A DNA stretch of 64,000 bases from JABDIY01 sp963803875 (GTDB taxonomy: Bacteria > Actinomycetota > Acidimicrobiia > Acidimicrobiales > SZUA-35). The notes beneath the pieces are model-generated. The model did no database searches. It worked only from the letters and a program-made list of their open reading frames with translations, and was not told the DNA's origin. The stretch covers positions 216,493 to 280,492 of the forward strand of contig CAWDOA010000013.1 in NCBI GenBank assembly GCA_963803875.1, given 5' to 3'. The translations under genes were made by a program, and so were the position numbers. The first letter of the stretch is position 1, and every line of letters starts with the position of its first letter. Shown here piece after piece: positions 25,938-35,929 of the stretch.

Positions 25938-27529
25938 TCAGTTGATGGCGAGCTGGGTGACGTCGAGCGAACCGGGCAGGTTCACCTCGTAGCCGGTCAG
26001 ACCTTTGCGTCTTGACCGCTAGGGCCGGAATGACGAACAACCACTGATCGGCAGCCTGGGCTGTGATCTCGTCGAGCACCTGACCATAGAGAGCGTTCCG
26101 GGCGTCAGCGTCGGGCTCGGCGTCTGCCTGATCAAGCAGCGCCTTGGCGGCCGGGCTGTCGTTGCCCCAGTAGTACTCGGCGTTGCCGTACTGAGCCAGG
26201 TCGAGCGGCTCCACATGGGCGACGATCGACATGTCGAAGTCGTAGTTGGCGAACACGTCTTCGAGCCACACGCCCCACTCGACGTTGGTGATGTTGGCGT
26301 TGATACCGACCTCAGCGAGCTGGCTGGCGATGATCTCTCCACCACGGGATGCGTACGACGGCGGTGGCAGGATCAGCTCGAGCGTGAGATCTTCGGCGCC
26401 GGCCTCGGCCAGCAGTTCCTGGGCCCTGTGCTGGGTCGTAGTCGTAGACGCCGGTGAGGTCCTTGTAGTACGGGTCGAGCGGAGTGGAGAACGTACCGAT
26501 CGGCGTGCCGTACCCGGCGTAGGCCAGGTCGACCACGGCCTGGCGATCGATGGCGTGACTCACAGCCTGGCGGATCCGGATGTCGTCGAGCGGGGGGCGG
26601 CGGCCGTTCAGCGACAGGGTCACTTCGCCGTAGGTCTGCCCGGTAAGGACATCGAAGCGGTCATCAGATTCGAACGACTCGAGCAGCTCGGGTGCGGAGA
26701 CGCCGGGGACCAGGTCCAGTTCGTCTGACAACATGGCATTGTTCAGTGCGTTGGGGTCAGGGATGTACTGGAAGGTGACCTTCTCCAGCAGCGCCGGATC
26801 GCCCCAGTAATCGTCGTTGCGGGTGAGCACGATGGAGTCGCCAACGGTCCAGGAATCGAACTCGAACGGGCCGGTCCCCACGGCGCTGTTGGCGATGTCG
26901 CCGATGGCGTTTTCGTTGAGCACCACACCCTGGCCCTGGGTCATGAAGAACAGAAGGCTGGCACTCACCTGGGTGAGGGTGACCTCGACGGTCGAATCGT
27001 CGACGGCAGTTACGCCTTCGACGGGGGCATAGGTGGTGGTCAGCGGGTGGTTCTCGTTGAATGCAACGTTCTCGATGGAGAACACAACGTCGTCGGCGGT
27101 GAACGGGTCGCCGTTGTGGAAGCTCACGCCTTCACGCAGGTTGAATGTGTAGGTCAGCCCGTCGTCGCTGATGTCCCACGATTCAGCCAGTAACGGGGTG
27201 ATGGAACCGTCGGGCTGGAGCCGGACAAGCGTTTCGTACACGTTGTAGAGCAACACCTGGGGGATCGCAGCGGCTGGGCTGGCGGTGAGATCGAGCGTCG
27301 GTGGTTCGAGCTGAAGGCCGATGCGAGCGTCGGTGACGGCCGAAGCCTCCGGAGCAGTTGTGGCTACGGTGACCGGGCTGGCGGTCGTGGTGGTCCGGGG
27401 CTCTGCGGTGGTGTCGGTGCTCCCGGCGGAATCGGAGCCGCTGGAGCATGCTGCGGTTACCAATGCGAACCCGAGCAGCAGCGCCAGAGCGGTTCGAATC
27501 GTGGGCCGGCTGTGGGTGGACTGTTGCAT
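25938..27529 (-). CDS. ABC transporter substrate-binding lipoprotein, family 5 (DppA/OppA), frameshifted
   Basis: Extracellular solute-binding protein of about 530 residues for peptides or related compounds. The signal peptide ends in the lipobox VTAAC near residue 27 and is followed by a Thr/Ser linker. The family-5 core reads ALLLGF signal, LQLEPPTLDLTASPAAAIPQVLLYNVYETLVRL, LAESWDISDDGLTYTFNLREGVSFHNGDPFTADDVVFSI and DIRIRQAVSHAIDRQAVV. After about 26435 the frame changes (ASQLAEVGINANITNVEWGVWLEDVFANYDFDMS region), and again near 26015, where it ends LPGSLDVTQLAIN at 25938. It delivers ligand to the DppB/DppC channel encoded just upstream. Confidence 0.82.
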
Positions 27530-27630
27530 TGACGGCTCTCCCTTTCGTCGGCGGACACGTGGTCGTCAGCCGATTCGGTCAACGCTAACACGCACAACTG
27601 AACCACACGGAACAGTCGAAGGTGCCCGAT

Positions 27631-29245
27631 CTAGTTCGATGAGGTGAGGAACGAGCCGTCCATCCGGGGGATGGCATGTACGAGCGTGCGGGTGTAGGGC
27701 TGTTTCGGGCTCCCGAAGACCGTGCCGACCGGACCTTCCTCCACGATCCGGCCGTATTCCAAGACGATCACCCGCTCGCAGATCTCATGCACCACGGAGA
27801 GGTCGTGGGAGATGAAGACCATTGTGAGGTCGAACTGCTCTTTGAGGTCTTGGAGCAGTTCGAGGGTGACGGTCTGAACCGACATGTCGAGCGCACTCAC
27901 CGGCTCGTCGGCCACCAGTAGGCGAGGGCCGGGAGCAAGGGCTCTTGCGATAGCGATTCGCTGCCGTTGGCCGCCGGAGAACTCGTGAGGATAGCGGTCG
28001 ACGATGTTGGTCGGCAGCGCAACCGCCTGCAGGAGTTCCGCCACCCGGGCTGGGTGGTCCCCGTCGATCCCCAGTGACCGCAGCGGCTCGGCAATCACAT
28101 CGCCGATTCGCATGCGAGGGTCGAGCGAGCCCATCGGATCCTGGAAGACCATCTGGGCGACATCGCGCAGTGGCCGCAGATCGTGACCCGAAGATACGTC
28201 GATGCCATCAACGTTCACCTCACCGCTGGTCGGTCGGTCGAGCCCGACGATCATGCGAGCGAGCGTGGATTTGCCCGATCCCGACTCGCCCACGATGCCG
28301 AATGTCTCGCCGGGATGGATGTCTACCGAAACTCCATCGAGAGCTTTGATGATTGGTCGGGATTCGAGCATCGAGGTCCGCCTCAGCTTGTACTCCCGAT
28401 GAAGGTCCCGCACCCGGATGATAGGGCTGCCCGTCGGTGGTGGTCCGGCCGGTCTTCCTTCGGCGTTGGCCGATCGGCTCATCGGTGGCACCGAGGCCAC
28501 CAGTGCGGCTGTGTAGCTGTTGGAGGTTCCCTCGAACACGGCGTCGGTAGTTCCTCGATCAACGACCGCGCCGTCCCGCATCACGATCACGTTGTCGGTC
28601 ATCGAAGCAACGACAGGAAGATCGTGGGTGATCAGGATGAGTGCGGTGTGGTGGGCGAGCACTTGGTCCCGCAGAACGCTCAGGACCTGGGCCTGCACGG
28701 TCACGTCGAGTGCGGTGGTTGGTTCGTCTGCGATTACCAGATCTGGTCCGCACGGCGAGCGCCATTGCGATCATGGCCCGCTGCCGTTGACCGCCCGATA
28801 GTTCGTGGGGATACGAACGTGCTCTGCGCTCGGGATGTTCGATCCCCACACTGTCCAACAGCTCGATGGCCCGGTTGATCGCATCATCGGTGTCGAGGCC
28901 CCGGTGAAGCCGTAGTGGCTCGGCAACCTGGCGACCGATCCGCATCACCGGATTGAGCGCCGTCATCGGCTCCTGGAAGACCATCGAAATGTTGTCGCCT
29001 CGGACCGCGCACATCGAGTCTTCGCCAATTCCGAGCAGTTGCTCGCCATCCAGCATGACGCTGCCGCTGGCTGAGAGGCTGTCGGCCAAGAGGCCGAGAA
29101 TCGCTAGTGCGGTCAGGGTCTTTCCCGAGCCTGATTCACCGATGATTCCCAACTTCTGGCCCCGATCCAATGAGAACGAGATGTTGTCGACCAGGGTGGT
29201 GCCCTCGGTTGACACCGTGAGGTTCTGAACGTCGAGCAGGCTCAT
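27631..29245 (-). CDS. Fused dipeptide ABC transporter ATPase (DppD-DppF type), frameshifted
   Basis: A single gene of about 537 residues encoding two ABC ATPase domains, as in GsiA-like proteins. Domain 1 (ATG 29245): Walker A GESGSGKT near residue 38, then the signature ELSGGQRQRAMIA, then Walker B in another frame ending in IADEPTTALDVT. Domain 2: Walker A GESGSGKS, Q-loop MVFQDPMGSLDPRMR, signature EFSGGQRQRIAIARAL, Walker B LLVADEPVSALDMS and switch His in FISHDLSVV. The frame change falls near 28745-28755, between signature and Walker B of domain 1. The start overlaps the DppC stop by four bases (ATGA), so coupling to DppC is likely. Confidence 0.85.
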
Positions 29246-30120
29246 GACCGACTCGATTCGAGACGGGGGTCGAGGGCGTCCCGTAGGCCGTCGCCCATGA
29301 GGTTGAAGCCAAGCACGGTGAGAGCGATGGCGAACCCGGGCCAGATCGCCAGCCGGGGAGCTATCGATATGAAGGTCTGCGCATCCCTCAGACTGCGACC
29401 CCACGACGGCGTTGGCGGCTGCGTTCCGATCCCGAGGAACGACAACGCCGCCTCAGCGAGAATGGCGAGCGAGAACAGAATGGTCATCTGCACGATGAGC
29501 ACCGAAGCAATATTGGGCAGCACGTGACGGAGAAAGATGAAGGTCTTGCCACGCCCGTAGGTGCGGGCGGCGGCTACATAGTCTCGCTCGAAGATCGAAA
29601 GCGAGGCTCCGCGGGTCACCCTGGCAACAATCGGTATGTAGGCGATGCCGATCGCCACCATCGCTGAGGCTGTACCCGGGCTCACCGCGGCGACGAGCAA
29701 AATGGCAAGCAGAACGGGTGGGAACGCGTAGATCACGTCGGACATCCTCATCACCACGTCTTCCACCCATCCCCGGCGAGCAGCTGCCAACCCACCCAGC
29801 GGAATGCCGATCAAGATCGCGATGGTTACAGCCAGGATGCCCACGAACAGCGCCGTTCGCGACCCCACCATGATCTGGCTGAGGAGGTCTCGGCCGAACT
29901 GGTCGGTCCCAAGCACGTGGCCCCGTTCGCCCAAACCCAGAAGCCGTTTGTCCGCCGCCACCAGTTCGGGATTGAACGGCGTCCAAACAAACGAGACGAG
30001 TGCTGTCAAGACAACGCCCATGACGATCACGAAGCCAGCCATGAAGTTGAGCCGTCGCCATTGGTTGAACCGTCGGGGCTTGGTTGGCTCCCCGGTGGAG
30101 GTAGCTTCGTGAACCGACAT
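29242..30120 (-). CDS. Dipeptide ABC transporter permease, DppC type
   Basis: Inner-membrane permease of 292 residues with about six membrane segments. After a short cytoplasmic tail, segment 1 is FMAGFVIVMGVVLTALVSFVW, followed by the DppC-type phrase HVLGTDQFGRDLLSQIMVGSRTALFVG near residue 71. The EAA loop that contacts the ATPase reads RDYVAAARTYGRGKTFIFLRHVLPN near residue 185. The C-terminus GDGLRDALDPRLESS is characteristic of the family. Its ATG shares a base overlap with the DppB stop at 30120, and its stop overlaps the ATPase start. Confidence 0.9.
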   Translation of the reverse strand: MSVHEATSTGEPTKPRRFNQWRRLNFMAGFVIVMGVVLTALVSFVWTPFNPELVAADKRLLGLGERGHVLGTDQFGRDLLSQIMVGSRTALFVGILAVTIAILIGIPLGGLAAARRGWVEDVVMRMSDVIYAFPPVLLAILLVAAVSPGTASAMVAIGIAYIPIVARVTRGASLSIFERDYVAAARTYGRGKTFIFLRHVLPNIASVLIVQMTILFSLAILAEAALSFLGIGTQPPTPSWGRSLRDAQTFISIAPRLAIWPGFAIALTVLGFNLMGDGLRDALDPRLESSRS

Positions 30121-31058
30121 CAGTGCGACCTCAATCGAGGGTCGAGTAATCGGTACGTGAGGTCGACGGCGAGGTTGATCATCAGGATGATCCCAACGAT
30201 CACGAAAGCACCGCCCTGCACCAGAGGCAGATCCCGTCTGCTTATACCGTCGAGCAACATCTTGCCTAGGCCCGGAAGAACGAAAACCGATTCGATCACC
30301 ACCGTGCCGGCCAGAAGCGCACCGAACTGAAGGCCCAGGATGGTCAGCACCGGTATCGATGCGTTGCGAAGGCCGTGGCGCCAAAGCGCCTGGGAGCGCG
30401 TGAGCCCCTTCGATCGGGCGGTACGGATGTACTCCTCCCGCAGGGTTTCCAGAACTGCTGACCGGACATAGCGGGTGATGATGGCGCTTTGCACGATCGC
30501 CAGCGCCACCGCTGGAAGGATGAGAGCTTCGATCGAGCCGAAGAACGACTCACCCCAGCCGGGAAAACCGCTGGCTGGGAACCATCGCAGGTTCACGGCG
30601 AACAACGTGACCAACATCAGGCCGGCCCAAAAGGCTGGCACGGCAAGACCCAACTGGCTGACCACCGAGACGATGGCGTCGCCTTTCTGACGATGACGAG
30701 CAGCTGCGAATACGCCGAGCGGAAACGAAATGAGCATGGTGAGGATCAGAGCGAAGATCGCCAGCGGCACGGTGACCTTCAGTCGCTGCACAACCTGGGG
30801 GCCGATGGCCTTGCCGGTGAACACGCTTTCGCCGAGATCTCCCCGCATGGCGTCGAAGAACCAATCGAAGTACTGAACCGGGATCGGGCGGTCGAGCCCC
30901 AACTCTTCTCGCAGCGATTCCACGGCCTCGGGGGTCGCCCGGGTTCCCAAAATCACCGTGGCGGGGTCGCCAGGCAAGATCGACATCACGCCGAACACCA
31001 GCATCGACGCGACGATGAGGCTGAGCAGGAACACGCCAACCCGTCGGACCACGTACAT
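30120..31058 (-). CDS. Dipeptide ABC transporter permease, DppB type
   Basis: Inner-membrane permease of 312 residues, first gene of the operon DppB-DppC-DppDF-binding protein-M20 peptidase. The N-terminus is the family's MYVVRRVGVFLLSLIVASMLVFGVMSILPGDPA; the EAA loop is EEYIRTARSKGLTRSQALWRHGLRN near residue 215; the C-terminus NLAVDLTYRLLDPRLR is diagnostic. There are about six membrane segments. The ATG at 31058 is chosen because the 25 codons upstream to 31133 are not family-like. The promoter must lie in the short spacer 31059-31144, which is shared with the divergent SDR. Confidence 0.9.
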   Translation of the reverse strand: MYVVRRVGVFLLSLIVASMLVFGVMSILPGDPATVILGTRATPEAVESLREELGLDRPIPVQYFDWFFDAMRGDLGESVFTGKAIGPQVVQRLKVTVPLAIFALILTMLISFPLGVFAAARHRQKGDAIVSVVSQLGLAVPAFWAGLMLVTLFAVNLRWFPASGFPGWGESFFGSIEALILPAVALAIVQSAIITRYVRSAVLETLREEYIRTARSKGLTRSQALWRHGLRNASIPVLTILGLQFGALLAGTVVIESVFVLPGLGKMLLDGISRRDLPLVQGGAFVIVGIILMINLAVDLTYRLLDPRLRSH

Positions 31059-31144
31059 ACTCCGACTGTTATAGCGGAGCGCAGGTTGCCGTGGAGTGCT
31101 GTGGTCGTTTCTGCGGTAGCCCAAGCTATGCATAGACTCGCCAT

Positions 31145-31936
31145 ATGTCGCGTCTGGAGTCGTACCGGAGTCTGTTCAGCCTCGAAGGCAAGAGGGTTGT
31201 TGTCATCGGGGCTGGTAGTGGCATCGGTGAGGCCGGGGCCCTGGCACTGGCCGCCCACGGTGCAGAGGTGCTCTGTGCCGATCTGAGCGAGGAGAGCGCC
31301 AACCGGGTGAGCGCCGAGATCGTGGAAGGGGGCGGAACGGCGTCGGCGGCGACGGTTGACGTGGGTGACGCAGCCTCCATCCACTCATTGTTCGACGACT
31401 TCGGCACGCCCGACGTCCTCGTCACCACCCCGGCAATCAACGTGCGGAAACGTTTGCTGGAGGTCTCCGAAGAAGAGTTCCTGCGAGTGATGGCGGTGAA
31501 CATGCTCGGAGCGTTCAACGCAATCACCACCGCGGGGCGGCTGATGGCCGACAAGGGCGGTGGATCGATCGTGGCCATCTCGTCGATTCGTTCCCAGGTG
31601 GTCGAGCCGGGGCAGGGTGTCTATGCCGCAACCAAGGCGGGAGTACTTCAGATGATTCGTACGCTTGCCGCTGAACTGGGACCGCAGAACGTACGCGCCA
31701 ATGCGCTGGCACCCGGGGTGGTGGAGACCCCGCTCACCGAGCAGATCAAAAACGTCCCCGATTGGTACGAGGCCTACGCCGCCAAGAGCGCGCTGGGTCG
31801 CTGGGCGCAACCGAGCGAGATGGCTGGACCCATCGTGTTCCTCGCCTCGGACGCCTCCAGCTTCGTTACCGGCTCGCTGCTGGTCGCCGACGGCGGCTGG
31901 CTGGCGGTCGACGGCCGCTTCAACCCGCCGCTTTAG
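31145..31936 (+). CDS. SDR family oxidoreductase
   Basis: Classical SDR of 263 residues. The cofactor loop is VVIGAGSGIGEAGALAL near residue 19; the NNAG position is degenerate (LVTTPAINVRK), but Ser in VAISSIRSQV, YAATKAG for Tyr and Lys, and ANALAPGVVETPLTEQI are intact. It is transcribed divergently from the peptide transporter and followed 12 bases later by the P1 peptidase, preceded by AGGAGG, so the two are likely one operon. The NNAG change (TTPA) is unusual, since the Asn supports the catalytic Lys. Confidence 0.85.
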   Translation: MSRLESYRSLFSLEGKRVVVIGAGSGIGEAGALALAAHGAEVLCADLSEESANRVSAEIVEGGGTASAATVDVGDAASIHSLFDDFGTPDVLVTTPAINVRKRLLEVSEEEFLRVMAVNMLGAFNAITTAGRLMADKGGGSIVAISSIRSQVVEPGQGVYAATKAGVLQMIRTLAAELGPQNVRANALAPGVVETPLTEQIKNVPDWYEAYAAKSALGRWAQPSEMAGPIVFLASDASSFVTGSLLVADGGWLAVDGRFNPPL

Positions 31937-31948
31937 GAGGCAGACGTA

Positions 31949-32848
31949 ATGACCCTCATCGAAGGAGGCAGTCTCACATCGGTTGAAGGAATCAAGGTGG
32001 GCCACTGGAGCGATCCTGGGGGAGCAACCGGCTGCACGGTGGTAACGCTTCCCGAACCCAATGTCGTCGCCGGCGAGACCCGGGGTGCGGCACCCGGCTC
32101 CCGTGAGACCGCATTGCTCGAACCGGGGATGTCGGTGGAAACGGCTCACGCGTTCGTGCTCACCGGCGGCAGCGCCTTCGGTTTGGCGGCCGCCGACGGG
32201 GTGATGGCCGAATTGGAGGCCGACGGCCGTGGTTTTCCCACACCGGCCGGTGTGGTACCCATCGTTCCCACGGCCGCGATCTTCGACCTGCCGGTGGTCG
32301 ATCCGTCCATTCGACCCACCGCCGAGAACGGACGCGAGGCCTACCGTGGCGCTACCGACGAACCCGTGGTTTCGGGGCGGATCGGGGTCGGAACTGCTGC
32401 CACCATCTCGAAGTGGCGGGGTACAACCAACCCGGGGGCAATCGGATCAGCTGCAGTGCGGTGGGGCGACGTCACCGTTGCTGCGCTGGTGGTTCTCAAC
32501 GCCGTGGGTGATGCGTTCTCGTTGGAGGGTGAGCCACTGTCGGGTGGGGATGTTGTTCCGGGCCCGCTGGACATTTCGCCTCTGGCGGGGGAGAACACCA
32601 CGTTGGTTGTGGTCGCTACCGATGCCAAGCTCACCCGAACAGAACTCACTCGGTTGTGCGTGCGCGCCCACGACGCGCTGGCCGTATGCCTGCGGCCGGT
32701 ACACACAGCATTCGATGGCGACACCTGTTTCGCGGTTGCCATCCAGTCGGTGGAACCGAACGCCGAAACCGGGAACGTCAATCTGGCGGAGGCAGCGTTC
32801 GAAGCCGTCGGTCGGTCGGTGGAGGCTGCTGCCCGCTCGGTGAGCTAG
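31949..32848 (+). CDS. P1 family peptidase (S58, DmpA-like)
   Basis: A 299-residue self-processing N-terminal nucleophile-type hydrolase of the DmpA/P1 family. Family phrases are SVEGIKVGHWSDPGGATGCTVV near residue 10, GGAAPGSRETALLEPG-like region, FVLTGGSAFGLAAADGVMAELE near residue 68 and GVGTAATISKWRGTTNPGAIGSAAV near residue 147, where Gly-Ser marks the presumed autocleavage nucleophile. Relatives cleave N-terminal residues from peptides, including D-amino and beta-amino acids. The location beside a dipeptide importer and M20 peptidase supports peptide catabolism. An AGGAGG site lies nine bases before the ATG. Confidence 0.85.
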   Translation: MTLIEGGSLTSVEGIKVGHWSDPGGATGCTVVTLPEPNVVAGETRGAAPGSRETALLEPGMSVETAHAFVLTGGSAFGLAAADGVMAELEADGRGFPTPAGVVPIVPTAAIFDLPVVDPSIRPTAENGREAYRGATDEPVVSGRIGVGTAATISKWRGTTNPGAIGSAAVRWGDVTVAALVVLNAVGDAFSLEGEPLSGGDVVPGPLDISPLAGENTTLVVVATDAKLTRTELTRLCVRAHDALAVCLRPVHTAFDGDTCFAVAIQSVEPNAETGNVNLAEAAFEAVGRSVEAAARSVS

Positions 32849-32902
32849 TGCAGGTCGCGCGGTCCGCCATCGAAGCTTGTCTGGCTGTCTCGATGCGGAG
32901 AT

Positions 32903-33622
32903 TCACGAGATCGTCGGGAAGTCGATCATGATCTCTGCCAGCGGCTTGCGATCGAGGTCGGGCACCAGTGAATCCGGTTCGGGGTAGCCGATCGGGAAGA
33001 GGATGCTGGGTCGCTCGTTGTCGCTCCTCTGGAGCAGGTGGCTGAGGAACTTCATCGGCGACGGGGTGTGGGTGAGTGTTGTGAGACCCATCTGATGGAG
33101 CGCTGCGATGAAGAATCCGCAGGCGATGCCCACGCTCTCCTTCACATAGTAGTTGTGACGCCTTGAACCGTCGGGCAGTACGTGGAAGCGCTCCTCGAAT
33201 GCCACCACGATCCATGGCGCCCGTTCGAGGTACTCCTTGTTGCTGTGCGTGCCGAGTGGGGCCAATGCAGCCTGCCACTCCTCGTTCATCCTGCCGCCCT
33301 CATAGTTCTGCCGTTCCTCTGCCTCAGCTGCGTCGCGGATCTGTCGTTTGATTTCGGGATCGCCGATCACAACGAACTTCCACGGTTGAAGGTGTGCTCC
33401 AGAAGGTGCGGTACCGGCGGTGGCGATGGCAAGCTCGATCAGCTCACGGGGGACGGGTTTGTCGCTGAAGACCCGGGCACTGCGGCGCTGTTCCATCAGC
33501 TGTTTGAACTCACGTGCCCGGCGAATCATCTCGTGCTCGGGCAGCTCCACGAAGGGATGCGGTTTGAACGGATACTTCGCCAATATCTCTGCTGACGGGT
33601 ATGGCTGAGGTTGGTCGGTCAT
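32903..33622 (-). CDS. Nitroreductase family, iodotyrosine deiodinase-like
   Basis: FMN-dependent reductase of 239 residues, more like iodotyrosine deiodinase than general nitroreductases. FMN phosphate residues are in RRSARVFSDKPVPRE near residue 47; APSGAHLQPWKFVVIGD near residue 72 contacts the flavin; the lid region has EERQNYEGGRM near residue 103 and the Lys of NKEYLERAP near residue 129, matching the Glu, Tyr and Lys that hold halotyrosine in the animal enzyme; SVGIACGFFIAALHQMGL and PIGYPEPDSLVPDLDRKPL close the family. Bacterial relatives dehalogenate iodo- or bromotyrosine reductively. Neighbouring peptide catabolism would supply such residues. Confidence 0.85.
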   Translation of the reverse strand: MTDQPQPYPSAEILAKYPFKPHPFVELPEHEMIRRAREFKQLMEQRRSARVFSDKPVPRELIELAIATAGTAPSGAHLQPWKFVVIGDPEIKRQIRDAAEAEERQNYEGGRMNEEWQAALAPLGTHSNKEYLERAPWIVVAFEERFHVLPDGSRRHNYYVKESVGIACGFFIAALHQMGLTTLTHTPSPMKFLSHLLQRSDNERPSILFPIGYPEPDSLVPDLDRKPLAEIMIDFPTIS

Positions 33623-33639
33623 TGGTTGTCCCTTCTCGA

Positions 33640-35001
33640 TCAGTTGAGCGCAGGATCCCAGGTGGACCGGGCGGTCTGCACCGAGCCGGCGAGTATCAAC
33701 GTGGCGATTGCGATCAGATTGGCACCGGCACCGACGAGGAACGCGGTCTGGTAGCTGGACAGATCTCGAACCAGCCCAAGCACGAACGGACCGGCGGCGA
33801 CCCCGGCGGTGGCGAAGAGTTGCCCGAAGCTGTAGATACGGGAGTACTCGACCACCCCGAACGCATCTGCAAGCAGCAGCGGCTGGAGCATCAGGAGGTT
33901 CCCGACGCTCAGTCCCAGAATCATGCTCGCACCCAACAACGCTCCCCTCGTGTCCGCATAGGCGATGAGCACCAGCGACACGCTCTGAAGCAGGATGAGG
34001 CTCATGGTCATCCGGAGGGGTGAGAGCCGGGTCACCACGACACCACCCACGAGTCGCCCAACCACACTGGATAGCGCCAGGGCACTGAGCGTTGCGGCCG
34101 CCGTCGTTTTGTCCACCCGTTCGGTTGCCACGCTGAACAACTGGGCCAATGCACCGACCTGAGCGGTGAACACCAGCGCATAGGTGATCGCCAGGTAAAG
34201 GAAGAAGCGGGTCTGGCGAGCCTGGAGGAAGGTCGCGCCGGCCAGTTGAAATGAACCCGAGGTCGCAGGCGCACCGTCGGGGTTCAGTCCCACTTCGGAT
34301 GGACTCGACCGAATCAACAGCAGAGCAATCGGCACGACCCCGACCAACCAGGCGAGCCCCATGATGGGCCCGGCCCCCGAGAGGGTTCGGTCATCGATGA
34401 GCCTCGAGGCGAACGGAGTGATCGCAATGCCGCCAACCGACAGGCCGGTGGTAGCGATGGACAGTGCCACGGAGCGGCGAACCGCGAACCAGCGCGCCAC
34501 AACGCTGGTTCCCGGGACCAGCCCGCCCAGTGCAAACCCGGCACCGAAAAGGGCGAAGAACACATAGAGAAGGGGCACCGAGTCGACGAAGCGGAGGCCC
34601 CCCAACGAGACCGCACCAACGATTCCGCCGGCTACGTAGAACCAGCGAACGTCCAGGCGATCCATGAGGGGACCGGCCGCAAAACTCACAACTCCACTGA
34701 CCCCGAAGAACAGTGCGGTCGCTCCTGAGACAGCGGTGACCGACGTATCCAATTCGACACGGGCGGCCTGGAGGATCACGGAGGCGTTATAGAACCCGAG
34801 CCCGGCCGTCACCGCCAGCGTGAAGAAGACGCCGGCAACCACATACCACCCGCGAAACAGCGTCGAACCTCCGATCCAGCCAACGCTATCGGAGTCGAGT
34901 CGCTGAGCTGAAAGCCCGGCCGTACGCGGCGGTACGATCGAGGCCGATGGTGTTCGAACTTCCCCCACCCCAGGTCGGTGCCTCGGTCTGGACCGGCGCA
35001 C
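33640..35001 (-). CDS. MFS transporter
   Basis: Major facilitator permease with 12 predicted membrane segments. The first 50 codons are hydrophilic and may lie outside the gene: segment 1 starts only at GWYVVAGVFFTLAVTAGLGF near residue 51, and the frame overlaps the divergent dioxygenase gene start by 55 bases. A start between 34850 and 34900 is likely but no clear ATG or GTG marks it. The A-like motif AGPLMDRLDVRWFYVAGG follows segment 2; the general layout matches monocarboxylate/oxalate-formate-type MFS proteins. It ends 17 bases upstream of the nitroreductase start on the same strand and may share a transcript with it. Confidence 0.82.
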   Translation of the reverse strand: MRRSRPRHRPGVGEVRTPSASIVPPRTAGLSAQRLDSDSVGWIGGSTLFRGWYVVAGVFFTLAVTAGLGFYNASVILQAARVELDTSVTAVSGATALFFGVSGVVSFAAGPLMDRLDVRWFYVAGGIVGAVSLGGLRFVDSVPLLYVFFALFGAGFALGGLVPGTSVVARWFAVRRSVALSIATTGLSVGGIAITPFASRLIDDRTLSGAGPIMGLAWLVGVVPIALLLIRSSPSEVGLNPDGAPATSGSFQLAGATFLQARQTRFFLYLAITYALVFTAQVGALAQLFSVATERVDKTTAAATLSALALSSVVGRLVGGVVVTRLSPLRMTMSLILLQSVSLVLIAYADTRGALLGASMILGLSVGNLLMLQPLLLADAFGVVEYSRIYSFGQLFATAGVAAGPFVLGLVRDLSSYQTAFLVGAGANLIAIATLILAGSVQTARSTWDPALN

Positions 35002-35906
35002 ATCTGCGCGACTCCGACGAGTGGATCTGGAGGCTCGGTGAGACCGAGATCGATCAGATCCTTTCGATGGATCCCGGGCCGGAGTTGACCGAGAAGATCG
35101 ACATCATGCGTCGCGAACTCACGCGTGGACGAGGATTTCAGCTGATCCGAGGGCTGCGGACCGCAGACTTGACGCCGGTTGAAGCCGGCCGAGTCTTCAC
35201 CAGTTTCGGATCGATGCTCGGTTCACTGCGATCTCAGAACGCGGCTGGTGATCTTCTCGGGCACGTGCGAAACGTTGGTGCTGACTCGGCGGATCCCGAG
35301 GTCCGCATTTACCAAACTGATCGGCGACAGACTTTTCATACCGATTCATCAGATGTTGTGGGTTTGATGTGCCTCGAGACCGCCGCATCGGGTGGTGACT
35401 CGCTCTTGGTGTCGGTTGCGGCGATCTACAACCGCATGCTCGACGCAGATCCTGCCCTCACCGCACTGCTGTTCGAGCCGATCGCCACCGATCGACGGGG
35501 TGAGGTGCCGCCCGGCGAGCGCGGCTACTTCACCATCCCGATCCTGAGCTGGTTCGATCACCGCTTGACGGCGATGTATCAACGCCAGTACATCGAATCG
35601 GCTCAACGGTTCGATGATGCGCCGCCTCTTGCTGAGCACATGATCGAAGCGCTCGACCTGTTCGACTCCATCGCCAACGATCCCGAGGTCTACCTGCCGA
35701 TGACTCTCCAGGTGGGCGATATGCAGTTCGTCCACAATCACAGCCTGCTACACGATCGCACCGGATTCGTCGACAAGCCCGGTTCGCCTCGTCATCTGTT
35801 GCGGCTCTGGCTCTCAGTCCCCGGAGACCGACAACTGCCAGCGGTGTTCACCCAGCGTTACGGTTCGATCGAGGTCGGCAAACGCGGCGGCATCGTCGTG
35901 GGCTAG
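34947..35906 (+). CDS. TauD/TfdA family 2-oxoglutarate-dependent dioxygenase
   Basis: Fe(II)/2-oxoglutarate dioxygenase of 319 residues. The iron ligands are His and Asp in TFHTDSSDVVGL near residue 131 and the distal His in FVHNHSLLHDRTGF near residue 265, followed by the 2-oxoglutarate-binding Arg in RHLLRLWLSV. The domain begins with GFQLIRGL near residue 62. Members hydroxylate small sulfonates, phenoxyacids or amino-acid derivatives. The ATG at 34947 is close to the promoter of the divergent MFS gene, so the two may be regulated together and handle one substrate. Confidence 0.87.
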   Translation: MVFELPPPQVGASVWTGAHLRDSDEWIWRLGETEIDQILSMDPGPELTEKIDIMRRELTRGRGFQLIRGLRTADLTPVEAGRVFTSFGSMLGSLRSQNAAGDLLGHVRNVGADSADPEVRIYQTDRRQTFHTDSSDVVGLMCLETAASGGDSLLVSVAAIYNRMLDADPALTALLFEPIATDRRGEVPPGERGYFTIPILSWFDHRLTAMYQRQYIESAQRFDDAPPLAEHMIEALDLFDSIANDPEVYLPMTLQVGDMQFVHNHSLLHDRTGFVDKPGSPRHLLRLWLSVPGDRQLPAVFTQRYGSIEVGKRGGIVVG

Positions 35907-35929
35907 ACCTCAGATCCGATCTGGTGGCC

